A stretch of 64,000 nt of DNA from Chryseobacterium artocarpi (GCF_001684975.1 NZ_MAYH01000034.1:654112-718111), one strand, 5' to 3'; counted from the first letter of the stretch, positions 53,952-63,906 are shown. Notes: generated from the letters alone by a model not told the origin. Made by a program: numbers and translations.

Positions 53952-53988
53952 GTATTTATTTTAATTATTTAACTCTATACATTACATA

Positions 53989-54789
53989 ATGACAAAGCGT
54001 ATCCTTCTTTTGGTCACCCTGATATTACAGTTCAGCTTTTTACATGCCGGCATTGTGATTCTCAACGGGCTTACGCATTCCTACAAAATAGAAAACGGAA
54101 AGGTTTATAAAGGAAAAATAGCTATTGAAAATACAGGTACTCATCCTCAAAGTGTAAAATTGTTTTTACAGGACTTTACTTATCATGCAGACGGAACAAA
54201 CAATTATACAGCCATAAAAACAAACAAAAGAACCAATGGGGAATGGATCAAGCTAAATACCAACCTAATTACGCTTAAAGGGAAAGAAAAAACAGAGGTA
54301 TTTTATGAAATTACAGTACCCAATCAGATAATAGATCCCGGAAGCTACTGGAGCGTACTGATTGTAGAACCTGTAGAGGATATAAAACCTAGTGATCAAA
54401 AAATCGGGGTCAATATTAGTTCTATGATACGCTATGCGATTCAAATTATTACAGATTTCGAAACTGAACAAGCAAAGCCGGACCTGAAATTTGAAAGTGT
54501 AAAGGTAGAGAAAGAAGAAGGTAGACAAACTGTAAAAATTGCAATAGCCAATAACGGTAACCTCTATTGTAAACCCACAGCTTCCATTGAAATCTACAAC
54601 CGTAAAACAGGAGAAAAAATAGGAACTTACTCAAGCTTAACTATGGGTTTGTTGCCTTCTACATCAAAAATTTTCCCTATCGATATCAGTAAAGTCCCAC
54701 CGGATAAATACAACGCAACTATAATGACAACTGATGAAGAAGAGAATGCATTTGCACTCAATGTGGAACTAGAAGTAAAAAATGATTAG
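53989..54789 (+). CDS. Ig-like chaperone-type protein of the operon
   Basis: The 266-residue precursor has a signal peptide (about 1-20) and two Ig-like beta domains. Domain 1 (about 20-135) includes KVYKGKIAIENTGTHPQSVKLFLQDF and ITVPNQIIDPGSYWSVLIVEP. Domain 2 (about 155-262) includes 'VKIAIANNGNLYCKPTASIEIYN'. The fold and the two-domain layout recall periplasmic pilus chaperones and the DUF916-type part of WxL-interacting proteins; I see no sequence-level proof of either. Its end overlaps the barrel gene by 8 bases, so both are made together. Confidence 0.78.
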   Translation: MTKRILLLVTLILQFSFLHAGIVILNGLTHSYKIENGKVYKGKIAIENTGTHPQSVKLFLQDFTYHADGTNNYTAIKTNKRTNGEWIKLNTNLITLKGKEKTEVFYEITVPNQIIDPGSYWSVLIVEPVEDIKPSDQKIGVNISSMIRYAIQIITDFETEQAKPDLKFESVKVEKEEGRQTVKIAIANNGNLYCKPTASIEIYNRKTGEKIGTYSSLTMGLLPSTSKIFPIDISKVPPDKYNATIMTTDEEENAFALNVELEVKND

Positions 54790-57535
54790 AACCTGGACAT
54801 TATTTATAATTATACTCTTATTTCCGGTAATTACTTTTTCTCAGAACCAGTCTGAACGATTGATTAGTAAAAAAGATAGCCTTATGCCGGGAATGTCTAC
54901 TTCTATTCCTTTCACTCTGGAAAATAGTTCTGCTGAAAATAAAATATATGATATTTCAGCTACAACATCCAGTCCTCACATTACTCCTATTTTAGCAAAA
55001 GGAGAGTTTCAGATTAATGCACACCAAACTTCTGTATATCTTGCTCCTGTTCGTATTGCAGGGGAGACAGCACAAGGTAATTATACAATTACTTTACAGA
55101 TTACAGACCGCGAGAGTGGAATATCTTTGGTGAAAAATTCAACGATTACTATATCCGCAAGCAGAAAAATTTCTCTTACTGCATTAAATTCCCCTGAATT
55201 CATCAGAGCCGGAGAGACCATCCGTTCTTCGTTTTTATTAAAAAACAATGGCAATATCACTGAAAACATTGTTCTTGGCAGTAGAAACGGAATCGTTGAC
55301 GATGATCATCTGCTGACATTGGGACCCAACGAATCAAAGGTAATCACAGTTCATAAAGTCACCAGTCCTGATCTTCCGCAAAATGAATTTCAAAATCTAA
55401 ATCTTTCAGTATATTCAAAAGACAATCCTAAGGAAGCTCAGGATGTGTATGTAAGCACACAAGTTATCTCGATCAAGCCCTCAGAATCCGATATATATCA
55501 CAGACTTCCTATTGTAGCTTCTCTTTCTTTCATCGGAATGAAAAATATGGGAATTTACAATGATGGTTTTCAGGGAGAAATATATGGAAAGGGAAGTTTA
55601 GATAAAGACAATAAAAATCAAATTGAATTTCATGCCGCTACTCATAGCCCGATTGAGCTCAATACATTTACGCAATATGAAGAATATTTTGTAAACTATA
55701 AAAGAGATAAACTTTTCATTCATTTAGGTGATAAAACGTATTCTTCTTCCTATCTGACGGAATTTGCACGATACGGACGAGGAGCAGAAATCCGTTATGA
55801 TTTCAATAAAGTAAGCTTAGGAGCCTTCTATAATCGTCCTCGTTTTTTCAGGGATATTAAGGATGAATTTAATATATATTCAACATTTAAAATCAGAAAA
55901 GAGTCTGAAATTACTGCCGGATACCTTTACAAAACACCTATGAAGGAGGAAGGTAATTCCAGAAATATACAATTAGATTCTGAAGCACATCTTCCCTATA
56001 CGAAAGGGAAATTTAAGATCTCAAAGAATATTATCCTTTCAGGTGAGTTTTCCTATAGTAATACAAAAAAGGCAGAAGGAACTGCTTATATGGCACAGGC
56101 TGATATCAATTTTGATAAAATCAACGGGAATTTAATCTATATGAAAGCCAGCCCTGAATTTGCAGGATATTTCACCAATACCAGTACTGTAAGCGGATAC
56201 GCCCAGTACAAGCTATCTAAAAAAATCAATGTTTTTGCTAACTATATACAGGACGCTAAAAATTTTCAAAGGGATACTTTATTTCTGGCAGCTCCTTACA
56301 GAAAGTATTTTCAATATGGTGTACAGTATAAATATCTGCCGAGCGGATCTATCATGGTTAATAACGGTTATCAAAAATATCAGGATCGTTTAGAACCCAA
56401 ACAGTTTGATTATTACGAACGTTTTTTTAGAATCACTGTAGATCAGCGCATTGGGATATTTCAGATTAATATTAACGGACAATTTGGAAAAACGGACAAT
56501 TATCTGACAGGTTTTAACGGTAATTCAAGTTTATATACGGCTAATCTTTCTATTGAAAAATTCAGAACTTTGTTTAACATTTATGGAAGTTATGGAAGTA
56601 CTTCAAGGTATCAACTGCAAAATCAAAAGCAGCTGTATTACGGAGCAAGAGTTTTCACTAGATTTACTGATAAAACAAGCTTAAGTATTTTCTATCAGAA
56701 CAATTATATTCCCGAAGAGTACTTTAAAGACAGAAATTTATTTGAGCTTATATATCATCAACAGCTATTTCCAGGAAATTCACTGGATTTTTCAGGCAGG
56801 TATTCCTTACAGCGTGGAGAAATAGGAGATAAAGATTTCATATTCTCGATGCGTTATACATGGAGTCCCAATATTCCGGTGCAAAAAATTGCAGAATACA
56901 CTTCTCTATCAGGAAATGTAAGCAATCTCGGCATAAAAAAAACAGAAGGTATCAGATTGATGCTGGGCAGCTATCTATCTGTGACAGACAAAGAAGGAAA
57001 TTATATGTTTAAGAATGTAATTCCCGGTAATTACTTCCTTGAAATAGATCGCTCAACTACCGAGATCAATGATATTCCAACCGTTGTTTTTCCTGCAGCG
57101 TTATCTCTTCTTAATAAAGAGAATGTTTTTAATTTCGGAATAACTACTGCAGCCAATATCCAAGGGCATATTCATCTTGCAGAAAACCTTGAAAAAGATC
57201 AGACAGATATTGAAACATTACAGAATAAAACGGGGAAAAAGAAAAGAGAAAGTATTATTATAGAAGCGATCAGCAATGATCAGATCTTCCGTAAGATCTG
57301 TTTTATAGATGAAGATTTTGATTTTACTTATCTCCGACCTGGCGATTGGTCTCTTAAGCTTTATAGAAATGGTCTGGATAAACGTTATAAGATTTTAACT
57401 GATAAATTCCAGTTTACCTTAAAATCAGGAGAGATAAAAAAAATAAATATTCAGATTGTTAAGCAAAAGAGAGAAATCAAATACCAGCAGGAATCTCTGA
57501 AAGTAGGATATAATGAAATAAAAAATAAGAAATGA
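54782..57535 (+). CDS. Large outer-membrane barrel protein, usher-like
   Basis: The 917-residue precursor has a signal peptide (about 1-20), two Ig/NEW3-like domains (about 25-225), then a long stretch of alternating beta-strands with aromatic ends (about 240-720). That stretch includes 'YGRGAEIRYDFNKVSLGAFYN' and closing 'FSMRYTWSPNIPVQ', best read as an outer-membrane barrel of about two dozen strands. A carboxypeptidase-regulatory/SpaA-like domain (about 725-795) with SVTDKEGNYMFKNVIPGNYFLEI and a second small domain (about 815-900) end the chain. Length and position match an usher; the sequence is not a classical FimD type. The 4-base ATGA overlap with the next gene shows tight coupling. 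Confidence 0.8.
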   Translation: MIRTWTLFIIILLFPVITFSQNQSERLISKKDSLMPGMSTSIPFTLENSSAENKIYDISATTSSPHITPILAKGEFQINAHQTSVYLAPVRIAGETAQGNYTITLQITDRESGISLVKNSTITISASRKISLTALNSPEFIRAGETIRSSFLLKNNGNITENIVLGSRNGIVDDDHLLTLGPNESKVITVHKVTSPDLPQNEFQNLNLSVYSKDNPKEAQDVYVSTQVISIKPSESDIYHRLPIVASLSFIGMKNMGIYNDGFQGEIYGKGSLDKDNKNQIEFHAATHSPIELNTFTQYEEYFVNYKRDKLFIHLGDKTYSSSYLTEFARYGRGAEIRYDFNKVSLGAFYNRPRFFRDIKDEFNIYSTFKIRKESEITAGYLYKTPMKEEGNSRNIQLDSEAHLPYTKGKFKISKNIILSGEFSYSNTKKAEGTAYMAQADINFDKINGNLIYMKASPEFAGYFTNTSTVSGYAQYKLSKKINVFANYIQDAKNFQRDTLFLAAPYRKYFQYGVQYKYLPSGSIMVNNGYQKYQDRLEPKQFDYYERFFRITVDQRIGIFQININGQFGKTDNYLTGFNGNSSLYTANLSIEKFRTLFNIYGSYGSTSRYQLQNQKQLYYGARVFTRFTDKTSLSIFYQNNYIPEEYFKDRNLFELIYHQQLFPGNSLDFSGRYSLQRGEIGDKDFIFSMRYTWSPNIPVQKIAEYTSLSGNVSNLGIKKTEGIRLMLGSYLSVTDKEGNYMFKNVIPGNYFLEIDRSTTEINDIPTVVFPAALSLLNKENVFNFGITTAANIQGHIHLAENLEKDQTDIETLQNKTGKKKRESIIIEAISNDQIFRKICFIDEDFDFTYLRPGDWSLKLYRNGLDKRYKILTDKFQFTLKSGEIKKINIQIVKQKREIKYQQESLKVGYNEIKNKK

Positions 57536-58053
57536 TTTTGAAGCGTGCTATAATATTAACCTCTTTCATTCTATCCGGATTGTTGTATTCTCAGGCTACT
57601 GTTACTCTTACATTACCTGTAGTGACTTTGATGGATGTAGAACCTACCGGAAACATTACGCTGAACTTTATAGCACCTACTGAAGCCGGAAATCCTCTGG
57701 GAAATCCTACTCCCAATACTTCAAAATGGATTAATTATACTTCAGCTATTACTTCAGGTGGCGCTACAAGAAAAATAACGGCAGCTGTGAATCAGGTTAT
57801 TCCAGGTGTGAATATCAGGCTACAGGCAGCTGCGGCTTCCGGAGCAGGAGGTGGAACATTGGGAACTCCATCAGCACAGGTTACTCTTACAACCACACCC
57901 GTCACTATTATTAGCGGAATTGGCGGGGCTTATACGGGCAATGGAGCAAATAACGGGCATCGTCTTACCATTTCCCTCGTCCCCGGCACCTATGCTAATT
58001 TAGCCAAACAAGACAATATATCTGTTACAATTGTTTACACCATCACAGAATAA
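57532..58053 (+). CDS. Secreted subunit-like protein B
   Basis: The 173-residue precursor has a short signal (about 1-21) and a domain clearly related to the 53301-53879 product: 'VTLMDVEPTGNITLNFIAPTEAGN', 'SKWINYTSA', 'ATRKIT', 'VIPGVNIRL' and 'GGAYTGNGANNGHRLTISL'. So it should share its fold and partners. It overlaps the barrel gene by 4 bases and is 7 bases before the third subunit gene. It may be a minor or tip subunit (inference). Confidence 0.8.
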   Translation: MILKRAIILTSFILSGLLYSQATVTLTLPVVTLMDVEPTGNITLNFIAPTEAGNPLGNPTPNTSKWINYTSAITSGGATRKITAAVNQVIPGVNIRLQAAAASGAGGGTLGTPSAQVTLTTTPVTIISGIGGAYTGNGANNGHRLTISLVPGTYANLAKQDNISVTIVYTITE

Positions 58054-58060
58054 AAATGAA

Positions 58061-58636
58061 ATGAGAATCAATAGCCATTATATTAGAAACGTTTTCTTAC
58101 AAAGGAATCTATATATTATTTTTTTAATAATGAGTTCTTTCTTTGATGCTCAGACTGTAAGTGTTTCGGGAAACTGGTCACCCGTTATTCCTGCTATTAC
58201 CGAAGCAGGAAATAATTATGCAGGAACTTATGACAATACCACGACTACACCTACAACAATCACGTTATCCGGAACGTTACCCGGTTCTTTTCTTAATCTT
58301 CTTTCAAGTTCTGGTGCAAAAATGACAATGCGCTATACCCCAAATCCCTGGAATAATTCATTAACTCTTTCTGCAAGAAGAACAGGAGGATCAACAACGA
58401 TACATGGAGTTTGCGTCCTTTGCACATCAGCTATCAATGGAGGAACTACTTATATCCCCATATCACAGACTGCTGATGTGACGTTTTTAACTTTTACCTT
58501 TAGTGGTCTTTTAGGGCTTGGGAATAGTGTAAATTTTGCTGATATCAACTTAATTTTACAGTTAGCCGGAGTATCTGTAACCGTTCCTGCCAGTACCTAT
58601 AGTGCCCGAGTGGTTTTCACTATCGTTGCAAATTAA
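58061..58636 (+). CDS. Secreted subunit-like protein C
   Basis: The 191-residue precursor has a signal peptide (about 1-31, cleavage near FDAQ) and a beta-rich domain beginning VSVSGNWSPVIPAITEAGN. The TEAGN block is shared with subunits A and B, but the rest differs: it has a Cys pair in 'GVCVLCTSAING' and no GANNGH motif. I take ATG 58061; the frame is open further up to TTG 58031, inside the previous gene. It is the last gene of the operon and could be an adhesive tip (inference). Confidence 0.75.
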   Translation: MRINSHYIRNVFLQRNLYIIFLIMSSFFDAQTVSVSGNWSPVIPAITEAGNNYAGTYDNTTTTPTTITLSGTLPGSFLNLLSSSGAKMTMRYTPNPWNNSLTLSARRTGGSTTIHGVCVLCTSAINGGTTYIPISQTADVTFLTFTFSGLLGLGNSVNFADINLILQLAGVSVTVPASTYSARVVFTIVAN

Positions 58637-58684
58637 CATAATTGATACTATTGAATTTTTTGAGACGTAAGAATTATATCAAAA

Positions 58685-58711
58685 AATCCTTTCCAAAATT
58701 TGGAAAGGATT
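58685..58711. terminator. Bidirectional terminator
   Basis: Perfect 11-bp stem AATCCTTTCCA / TGGAAAGGATT (58685-58695 with 58701-58711) between convergent operons. Confidence 0.9.
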
Positions 58712-58732
58712 ATGTATTGAAAAATAATTAAT

Positions 58733-60628
58733 TTAATGTTTTGCCCACCAAAGAGGAGTGAGTACAGCATCTTGTCCACCCAGTAACTGTAATGCTTTTG
58801 CATATCCGTCCTGATCTGTATTTCTGAAAGTACTTGGATATCTTAATCTCTGAGGGAAATTCTGAATAGAGTTGGTCATATAATTTCCTGAATTCAAATT
58901 CGGTAAATTTACCAAAGGAGTTTCTACGGCTGGATTTTCAAAGAAAGGTAATCCCAGTCTTCTCTGGTCACTCCAAGATTCTAAAGGAAGCCACGGCATA
59001 TTGGCAATATACTTTTGGGTAATGATTTTTGTAAGTTTATCATTCTTCACCGAACCGTTCTTATAAATCGTATTTACAGGATATTTAATATCTATCGAAA
59101 CTAAATTTCCGGTTGCAGGATCTTTATATTTCATCACATGGGTAGCTCCCGGCTCCGTTGTATGAGAATAAGAAACAGAAGTTCCATCACGGTTATAAGC
59201 TGTTGAGGTAATGTATTGCCCATAGAATTGTGAAACGCCATTATAAGTAAAGCTGTCCTGCACCCCTTTATTATAAGCTGCTTCATCACTCATAGGAACA
59301 GCCCAACCTTTCAGAGCTGCTTCCGCCATCAGGAAGTAAGTTTCCCAGCTTGCAAAGAAAATTCGGAAGTTTTTACCTTCCCTATATTGTTTTCCTAAAG
59401 CCGGCATACAGCCAATAACGCCTCTTAAACCGTTTCTTTGTCCTTTTACACCCCAATTCCCTATTGTGGTCGTATTCCAAGTATTTACGGTATTGATTGT
59501 AATTTTGGAACCATCAGCAAAAGTAAGATCCCCATGATTGGTAGTTGCCTGATTGGTATAAGTAGGATAAAGTGAATAAATCGGACTGTTGAGGTCTCCA
59601 GGAATATAAAATGTTTTATAAGCTCTTGGATCTATTGTATTAGGAAGTCCGTCAAGCCAATATCCTGCGCTAGGATCATTCGTCATTGTGGAGAATTGCT
59701 CATCATACTTTACACCAATGTAGTCAGCAGCTTTTACTGCAGTATGCTGAGCAGCCGGCAATTGATCTGTAGAATTTACTCCTCCTAAGCCAATATACAT
59801 ATTATTAAGAGTAGCCGATAAGATCTGTGAATTCCATTCTCTGGACATTACCCCTGATAAAGGATTCCAGCCTGGATCTTCTTTTACTTTAAAATTATCA
59901 TCGCTTGTACTGATCAGCATATTAGAGTTCGCAGCAGCTTCAAATTCCGTTTTTGCTTTTCCTGGATCTACTTCAGCAATTCTCATAGCAATTCTCATTC
60001 TCATGGAATTTGCATATTTTACCCACTGATTCCATTTAAATCCATATACCATATCATAAGCATTCGGATTTGCAGGAGCAGGTTGGCTCACATCCATTTT
60101 AGCAGCAGCATCTTTCAGCTCTTCCAAAATAAAATAATACACCTCTTTTTCAGAATTAAAACCTGGGTTTATTCCTTTAAATGCTTGAATCGGCTGCGGA
60201 CCAAAGTTATCTGAAAATTCACTCATTAAATAAGCTCTCCAGATTCTGGCTACCTGGGTAAGATTATCATAGTGAGCTTTGCCTTGACCTATTGTTTTCT
60301 TTTCATTAATGATTTCAATCGTTGTATTGGCATTATTCAACCATTCTGAAATTCCTTTCCAATATTCTACAGTCCAGGAATCATCATATGATCCACCAGC
60401 AATTCCAGTTGTCAGGTGTTGTCTTGCCGCAGTTTTCCAATAAAGAACAAAAGTACGTTCAGCAATATTGGGATCCTGTTGAGCTCCTAAAATAGAATTG
60501 TTTAAGAAATACTCCGGTTCAGCTTTATTAATATCTACTGCAAACGGATCATTATTCATGTCTTCAAAATCATTACATGATGTACAAACTGAAGCTAGTG
60601 TAACGAGAGATAAAATATATTTTTTCAT
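58733..60628 (-). CDS. SusD/RagB-like nutrient-binding lipoprotein
   Basis: The 631-residue lipoprotein has a lipobox (VCTSC, Cys at about 18) and the SusD-2 type start NDFEDMNNDPFAVDINKAEPEYFLNNSILG. A helical core includes 'QVARIWRAYLMSEFSDNFGPQPIQAFKG'. The late blocks 'ASWETYFLMAEAALKGWAVPMSDEAAYNKGV' and 'KLTKIITQKYIANMPWLPLESWSDQRRLGLPFF' complete the family pattern. At 631 residues it is longer than the two other SusD proteins here. Its SusC partner precedes it by 13 bases. Ligand unknown. Confidence 0.93.
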   Translation of the reverse strand: MKKYILSLVTLASVCTSCNDFEDMNNDPFAVDINKAEPEYFLNNSILGAQQDPNIAERTFVLYWKTAARQHLTTGIAGGSYDDSWTVEYWKGISEWLNNANTTIEIINEKKTIGQGKAHYDNLTQVARIWRAYLMSEFSDNFGPQPIQAFKGINPGFNSEKEVYYFILEELKDAAAKMDVSQPAPANPNAYDMVYGFKWNQWVKYANSMRMRIAMRIAEVDPGKAKTEFEAAANSNMLISTSDDNFKVKEDPGWNPLSGVMSREWNSQILSATLNNMYIGLGGVNSTDQLPAAQHTAVKAADYIGVKYDEQFSTMTNDPSAGYWLDGLPNTIDPRAYKTFYIPGDLNSPIYSLYPTYTNQATTNHGDLTFADGSKITINTVNTWNTTTIGNWGVKGQRNGLRGVIGCMPALGKQYREGKNFRIFFASWETYFLMAEAALKGWAVPMSDEAAYNKGVQDSFTYNGVSQFYGQYITSTAYNRDGTSVSYSHTTEPGATHVMKYKDPATGNLVSIDIKYPVNTIYKNGSVKNDKLTKIITQKYIANMPWLPLESWSDQRRLGLPFFENPAVETPLVNLPNLNSGNYMTNSIQNFPQRLRYPSTFRNTDQDGYAKALQLLGGQDAVLTPLWWAKH

Positions 60629-60641
60629 GATGTTATTGATG

Positions 60642-63548
60642 TTAAAAACCTAATGTAATGGTGAATAAATAAGATCTTGTGGTAGGGAATGAAAGGTTTT
60701 CAAATCCTACAGCGTTAGAGTTGATCGCAAATACAGATTCAGGATCTATTCCTTTTGCTTTACTGTAAATCATCCATACATTATTGGCAGTGAAAGAAAC
60801 TTTTGCACTTTGCAATGCAAACTTTTGAAAAATACTTTTAGGGAAACTGTAAGATACCTGAACATTTCTTAATCTGATATTGGTAGCATCGTAAATATTT
60901 TGTTCTGTAATTCCAAGGTTTCCTGCCGTTACAGCTGCCCAATAATCCTGCTGAGTAATTTCCTTTGTATTGGAGGTATATCCACCACCGGCTTGCTGTA
61001 CTACTGCGTCAAGAACAAAATTATCTCTTCTTCCTCCGGGAGCCGTCTCCTCAGCAAGCCCAACCTTTTGCAAAGCTGATTGAGTAGAAGAATAAAACTT
61101 TCCGCCAATACGTCCATCAACCTGGAAAGAAAGCCCAATATTTTTATAACTAAAGCTGTTGGTAAGCCCAAACAATGCGCGTGGAGTCTGATCTCCCAAA
61201 TAATGCTGATCAGGAGTTGCTTGAGGCAGTCCGTTGGCTCCTACAATAAGTTTTCCGAAATTAGGATCATTAGCATCCTCTACTCTTAAGAATTTTGTTC
61301 CATAGATCACTCCAAAAGGTTTATTGAGCTCTGCAAAGAATGTAACATTATCAAAACCATCTAATGGGTATTTTGAAATAGAGCCATAAAGCTCTTTTAC
61401 TTCACTCTTTAATTTCGAGAAATTAGCATTTACATTCCAGCTAAAATTTTCCTTTTTAAAAATATCAGTATTCAATACCACTTCAATTCCACTATTGTGA
61501 AGCTTTCCTCCGCTCACCTTCATATTATCGTATCCTGAAAGTGGGTTCATAGGTAAATTGATCAACTGTTTTACTGAAGTATTAACGAAATAACTTACGT
61601 CCAATGAAAGTCTGTTAAAAAACTTAAGATCCGCCCCCACTTCAAAAGTTTTTAATTTTTCAGCCTGTAAAGTTGGATCATAAAGAGTCTTTACTCTTCC
61701 TAAAATAGCATGTCCGGTAGGATCAGCGGCTAGTCTGTAAACATTATATAATTCGTAAGGATTTAAACCATTCCCCGTAGAAGCATATGCAGCACGAAGT
61801 TTGGCAAAAGTTAATGTTTTAGAAGTTGTACCATTCAGTTTATTCAACATTTCCGTTAAAACCAAAGATGTACTTAGGGCTGGATAAGAATATGATCTGT
61901 TCTCTACACTCAAGGTTGAAGACCAATCATTCCTGAACGTCGCATTAATAAACCAATATCCGTCATAATTAATTTCCAATGCTCCAAAAACGGAATTAAT
62001 TTTCTTCCATATATCAATCTCGTTATTAGCAATACCTGCAAGATCGCTGGTATTCGTCACACTAAAAACATTGGGAACAATTAAGTTTTGAGTACTAAAA
62101 TAAAGAGCTTTAGTTCTGGTTTCCATTAATTGTCCATACAATGAAAATGAACCGCCCCATTTACCAAATAAATTATCCTGTTTAGCCGTAATGCTGGCTA
62201 TATAATTATTTTCATAAAACTTCTCTTCACTGGTCGCATAGGCATTTCTTCTTGAAGAACCTGTCCACACTCTTGCATCTGCATTCAAAGCGTAAAAATC
62301 AGTTCCTAATCTTACATCGGCACTTAGCCAGTCATTAAACTGATATTTAAGATAACTATTCAATAAAGCACGATCTTTTTTATCAGCATTAAGACTGTTG
62401 TATGCAGACCAGTAAGGATTAATACCATTTGGGGAAATCCAGTTCGACATTACATTGTTCTGTGTCTGCCCTTCACGATAATTACGGATATCAACATCCT
62501 GTGGCATCAGGAGAATATTAGAATAATAATTTCCATCCCCTCTTCCTCCTGAAGGTCTGTTTTTAGCTTTTGTACTTATATATTGTACCTTTATTTCTGA
62601 TGTCCATCTTTTTTCCCTGCCAAATGTAGAATTCATTTTAGCCATCAAATTGAATCTCTCAAATTTGGAATTCGGAATTTGACTATTGTCATTTAAATAA
62701 TTGAATGAGGTATATAAGCTTGTTCCTTCACCCAAATTCGCCTGAAAGTTTAAAGTATGCTGTGTATTGATTCCTGTCTTGAAAAAATTACCCAGATTAT
62801 TATATCTCTGCTTATTTGTTCCGTCAATTGATGGTCCCCATGAACTGGTATTTTCACTATTAGCAGGATTGGCAATTCCATTTTGTCCTAAACCAAAGCT
62901 TTTCTGCATGTCTGGTTTCATAAAAATAGTCTCAAATCCTAAATTGGTAGAATAAGTAATTCCTAAACCACCTTTTTTCTTTCCAGTCTTAGTGGTAATG
63001 AGAATAACTCCGTTTCCACCTCGTGAGCCATATAATGCAGATGCAGCCCCTCCTTTAAGAACAGAGATACTTTCTATATCTTCTGCATTAATATCATTCA
63101 GCCCATTTCCCATATCCAGGTCAGGATTCCAAAAGTCATTATTGTAGCTCCCATTATTCTGCTTAGGCTTTACTCCCATACTGTTACTTAATGGAATCCC
63201 ATCTACAACAATCAGAGGTTGACTATCTCCTTTAAGAGAATTAAAGCCTCTTAGATTGATCCTAGATGATGACGCAGGACCAAAGCCACCTTTAATGACC
63301 TGCATACCTGCAACTTTACCCACCAAGGCATTAGTGACATTAGTTTCTTTAGCATCCACAAGTGCCTGTCCTTTTACATCCTGGAAGGAGTATCCTAGGG
63401 TTTTCTTTTCTTTTTTAACTCCGTAAGCTGTTACAACAACTTCATCAATTTTTCCGACTTTAGTAGAGTCTGTGTTCTGTGCAGATAATCCAGTCAAGCA
63501 AAAAAATAAAGATGAGAGAAGTCCTGCCTTAACTATCGTTCTATTCAT
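60642..63548 (-). CDS. SusC/RagA TonB-dependent transporter
   Basis: The 968-residue receptor has a signal peptide (about 1-24) and TonB box region IDEVVVTAYGVKKEKKTLGYSFQDV (about 34-58). The plug has VGKVAGMQVIKGGFGPASSSRINLRGFNSL and SISVLKGGAASALYGSRGGNGVILITTKTGKKKG, and the barrel ends LFTITLGF. It has no carboxypeptidase-regulatory N-domain. The frame reaches TTG 63569, next to a -7 box, but the ATG at 63548 starts the signal peptide. It forms an operon with the SusD gene. The ligand is unknown. The 5S rRNA and its terminator lie upstream. Confidence 0.92.
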   Translation of the reverse strand: MNRTIVKAGLLSSLFFCLTGLSAQNTDSTKVGKIDEVVVTAYGVKKEKKTLGYSFQDVKGQALVDAKETNVTNALVGKVAGMQVIKGGFGPASSSRINLRGFNSLKGDSQPLIVVDGIPLSNSMGVKPKQNNGSYNNDFWNPDLDMGNGLNDINAEDIESISVLKGGAASALYGSRGGNGVILITTKTGKKKGGLGITYSTNLGFETIFMKPDMQKSFGLGQNGIANPANSENTSSWGPSIDGTNKQRYNNLGNFFKTGINTQHTLNFQANLGEGTSLYTSFNYLNDNSQIPNSKFERFNLMAKMNSTFGREKRWTSEIKVQYISTKAKNRPSGGRGDGNYYSNILLMPQDVDIRNYREGQTQNNVMSNWISPNGINPYWSAYNSLNADKKDRALLNSYLKYQFNDWLSADVRLGTDFYALNADARVWTGSSRRNAYATSEEKFYENNYIASITAKQDNLFGKWGGSFSLYGQLMETRTKALYFSTQNLIVPNVFSVTNTSDLAGIANNEIDIWKKINSVFGALEINYDGYWFINATFRNDWSSTLSVENRSYSYPALSTSLVLTEMLNKLNGTTSKTLTFAKLRAAYASTGNGLNPYELYNVYRLAADPTGHAILGRVKTLYDPTLQAEKLKTFEVGADLKFFNRLSLDVSYFVNTSVKQLINLPMNPLSGYDNMKVSGGKLHNSGIEVVLNTDIFKKENFSWNVNANFSKLKSEVKELYGSISKYPLDGFDNVTFFAELNKPFGVIYGTKFLRVEDANDPNFGKLIVGANGLPQATPDQHYLGDQTPRALFGLTNSFSYKNIGLSFQVDGRIGGKFYSSTQSALQKVGLAEETAPGGRRDNFVLDAVVQQAGGGYTSNTKEITQQDYWAAVTAGNLGITEQNIYDATNIRLRNVQVSYSFPKSIFQKFALQSAKVSFTANNVWMIYSKAKGIDPESVFAINSNAVGFENLSFPTTRSYLFTITLGF

Positions 63549-63571
63549 AATTATATTTAATTTTTTCAAAT

Positions 63572-63579
63572 CAAATATA
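63572..63579 (-). promoter_or_regulatory. -7 box of the susC/susD pair at 59-64 kb
   Basis: Minus-strand TATATTTG, 23 bases before ATG 63548; -33 TTG is not well placed. Confidence 0.55.
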
Positions 63580-63857
63580 ATATTTTAACAGTATTTAATA
63601 ATAAACCAATAAAAAATAAGTGAAAAACATAAAATATCCTTGAAAATATGAAAGTTATGATTGAATATTGGAAAAAAAATATTCAATTTTAATTGAAATA
63701 TAAAAATTTTAGAATGTAAAAAGCTATATCAAGAAATAGAAATATGAGATATTATCATCTTAAAAAACATACTTATTATTAATTACTCATTTCCCATGTT
63801 CTTTTGGGTATTATTGTATTATCGTAAGAGCTATTAGGATTAGGTATAGTTCAAAAA
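63580..63857. other. AT-rich spacer upstream of susC
   Basis: About 280 bases between the susC promoter and the rRNA terminator. Only AT-rich sequence is seen, with no tRNA, gene or repeat. Confidence 0.5.
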
Positions 63858-63889
63858 AAAAGTCTCATACATTACTGTATGAGACTTTT
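63858..63889 (-). terminator. Terminator of the rRNA operon
   Basis: Perfect 14-bp stem (63858-63871 with 63876-63889), 4-base loop, T-run on the minus strand, about 17 bases after the 5S end. Confidence 0.9.
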
Positions 63890-63906
63890 AAAAATAAAAT
63901 AAAAAC

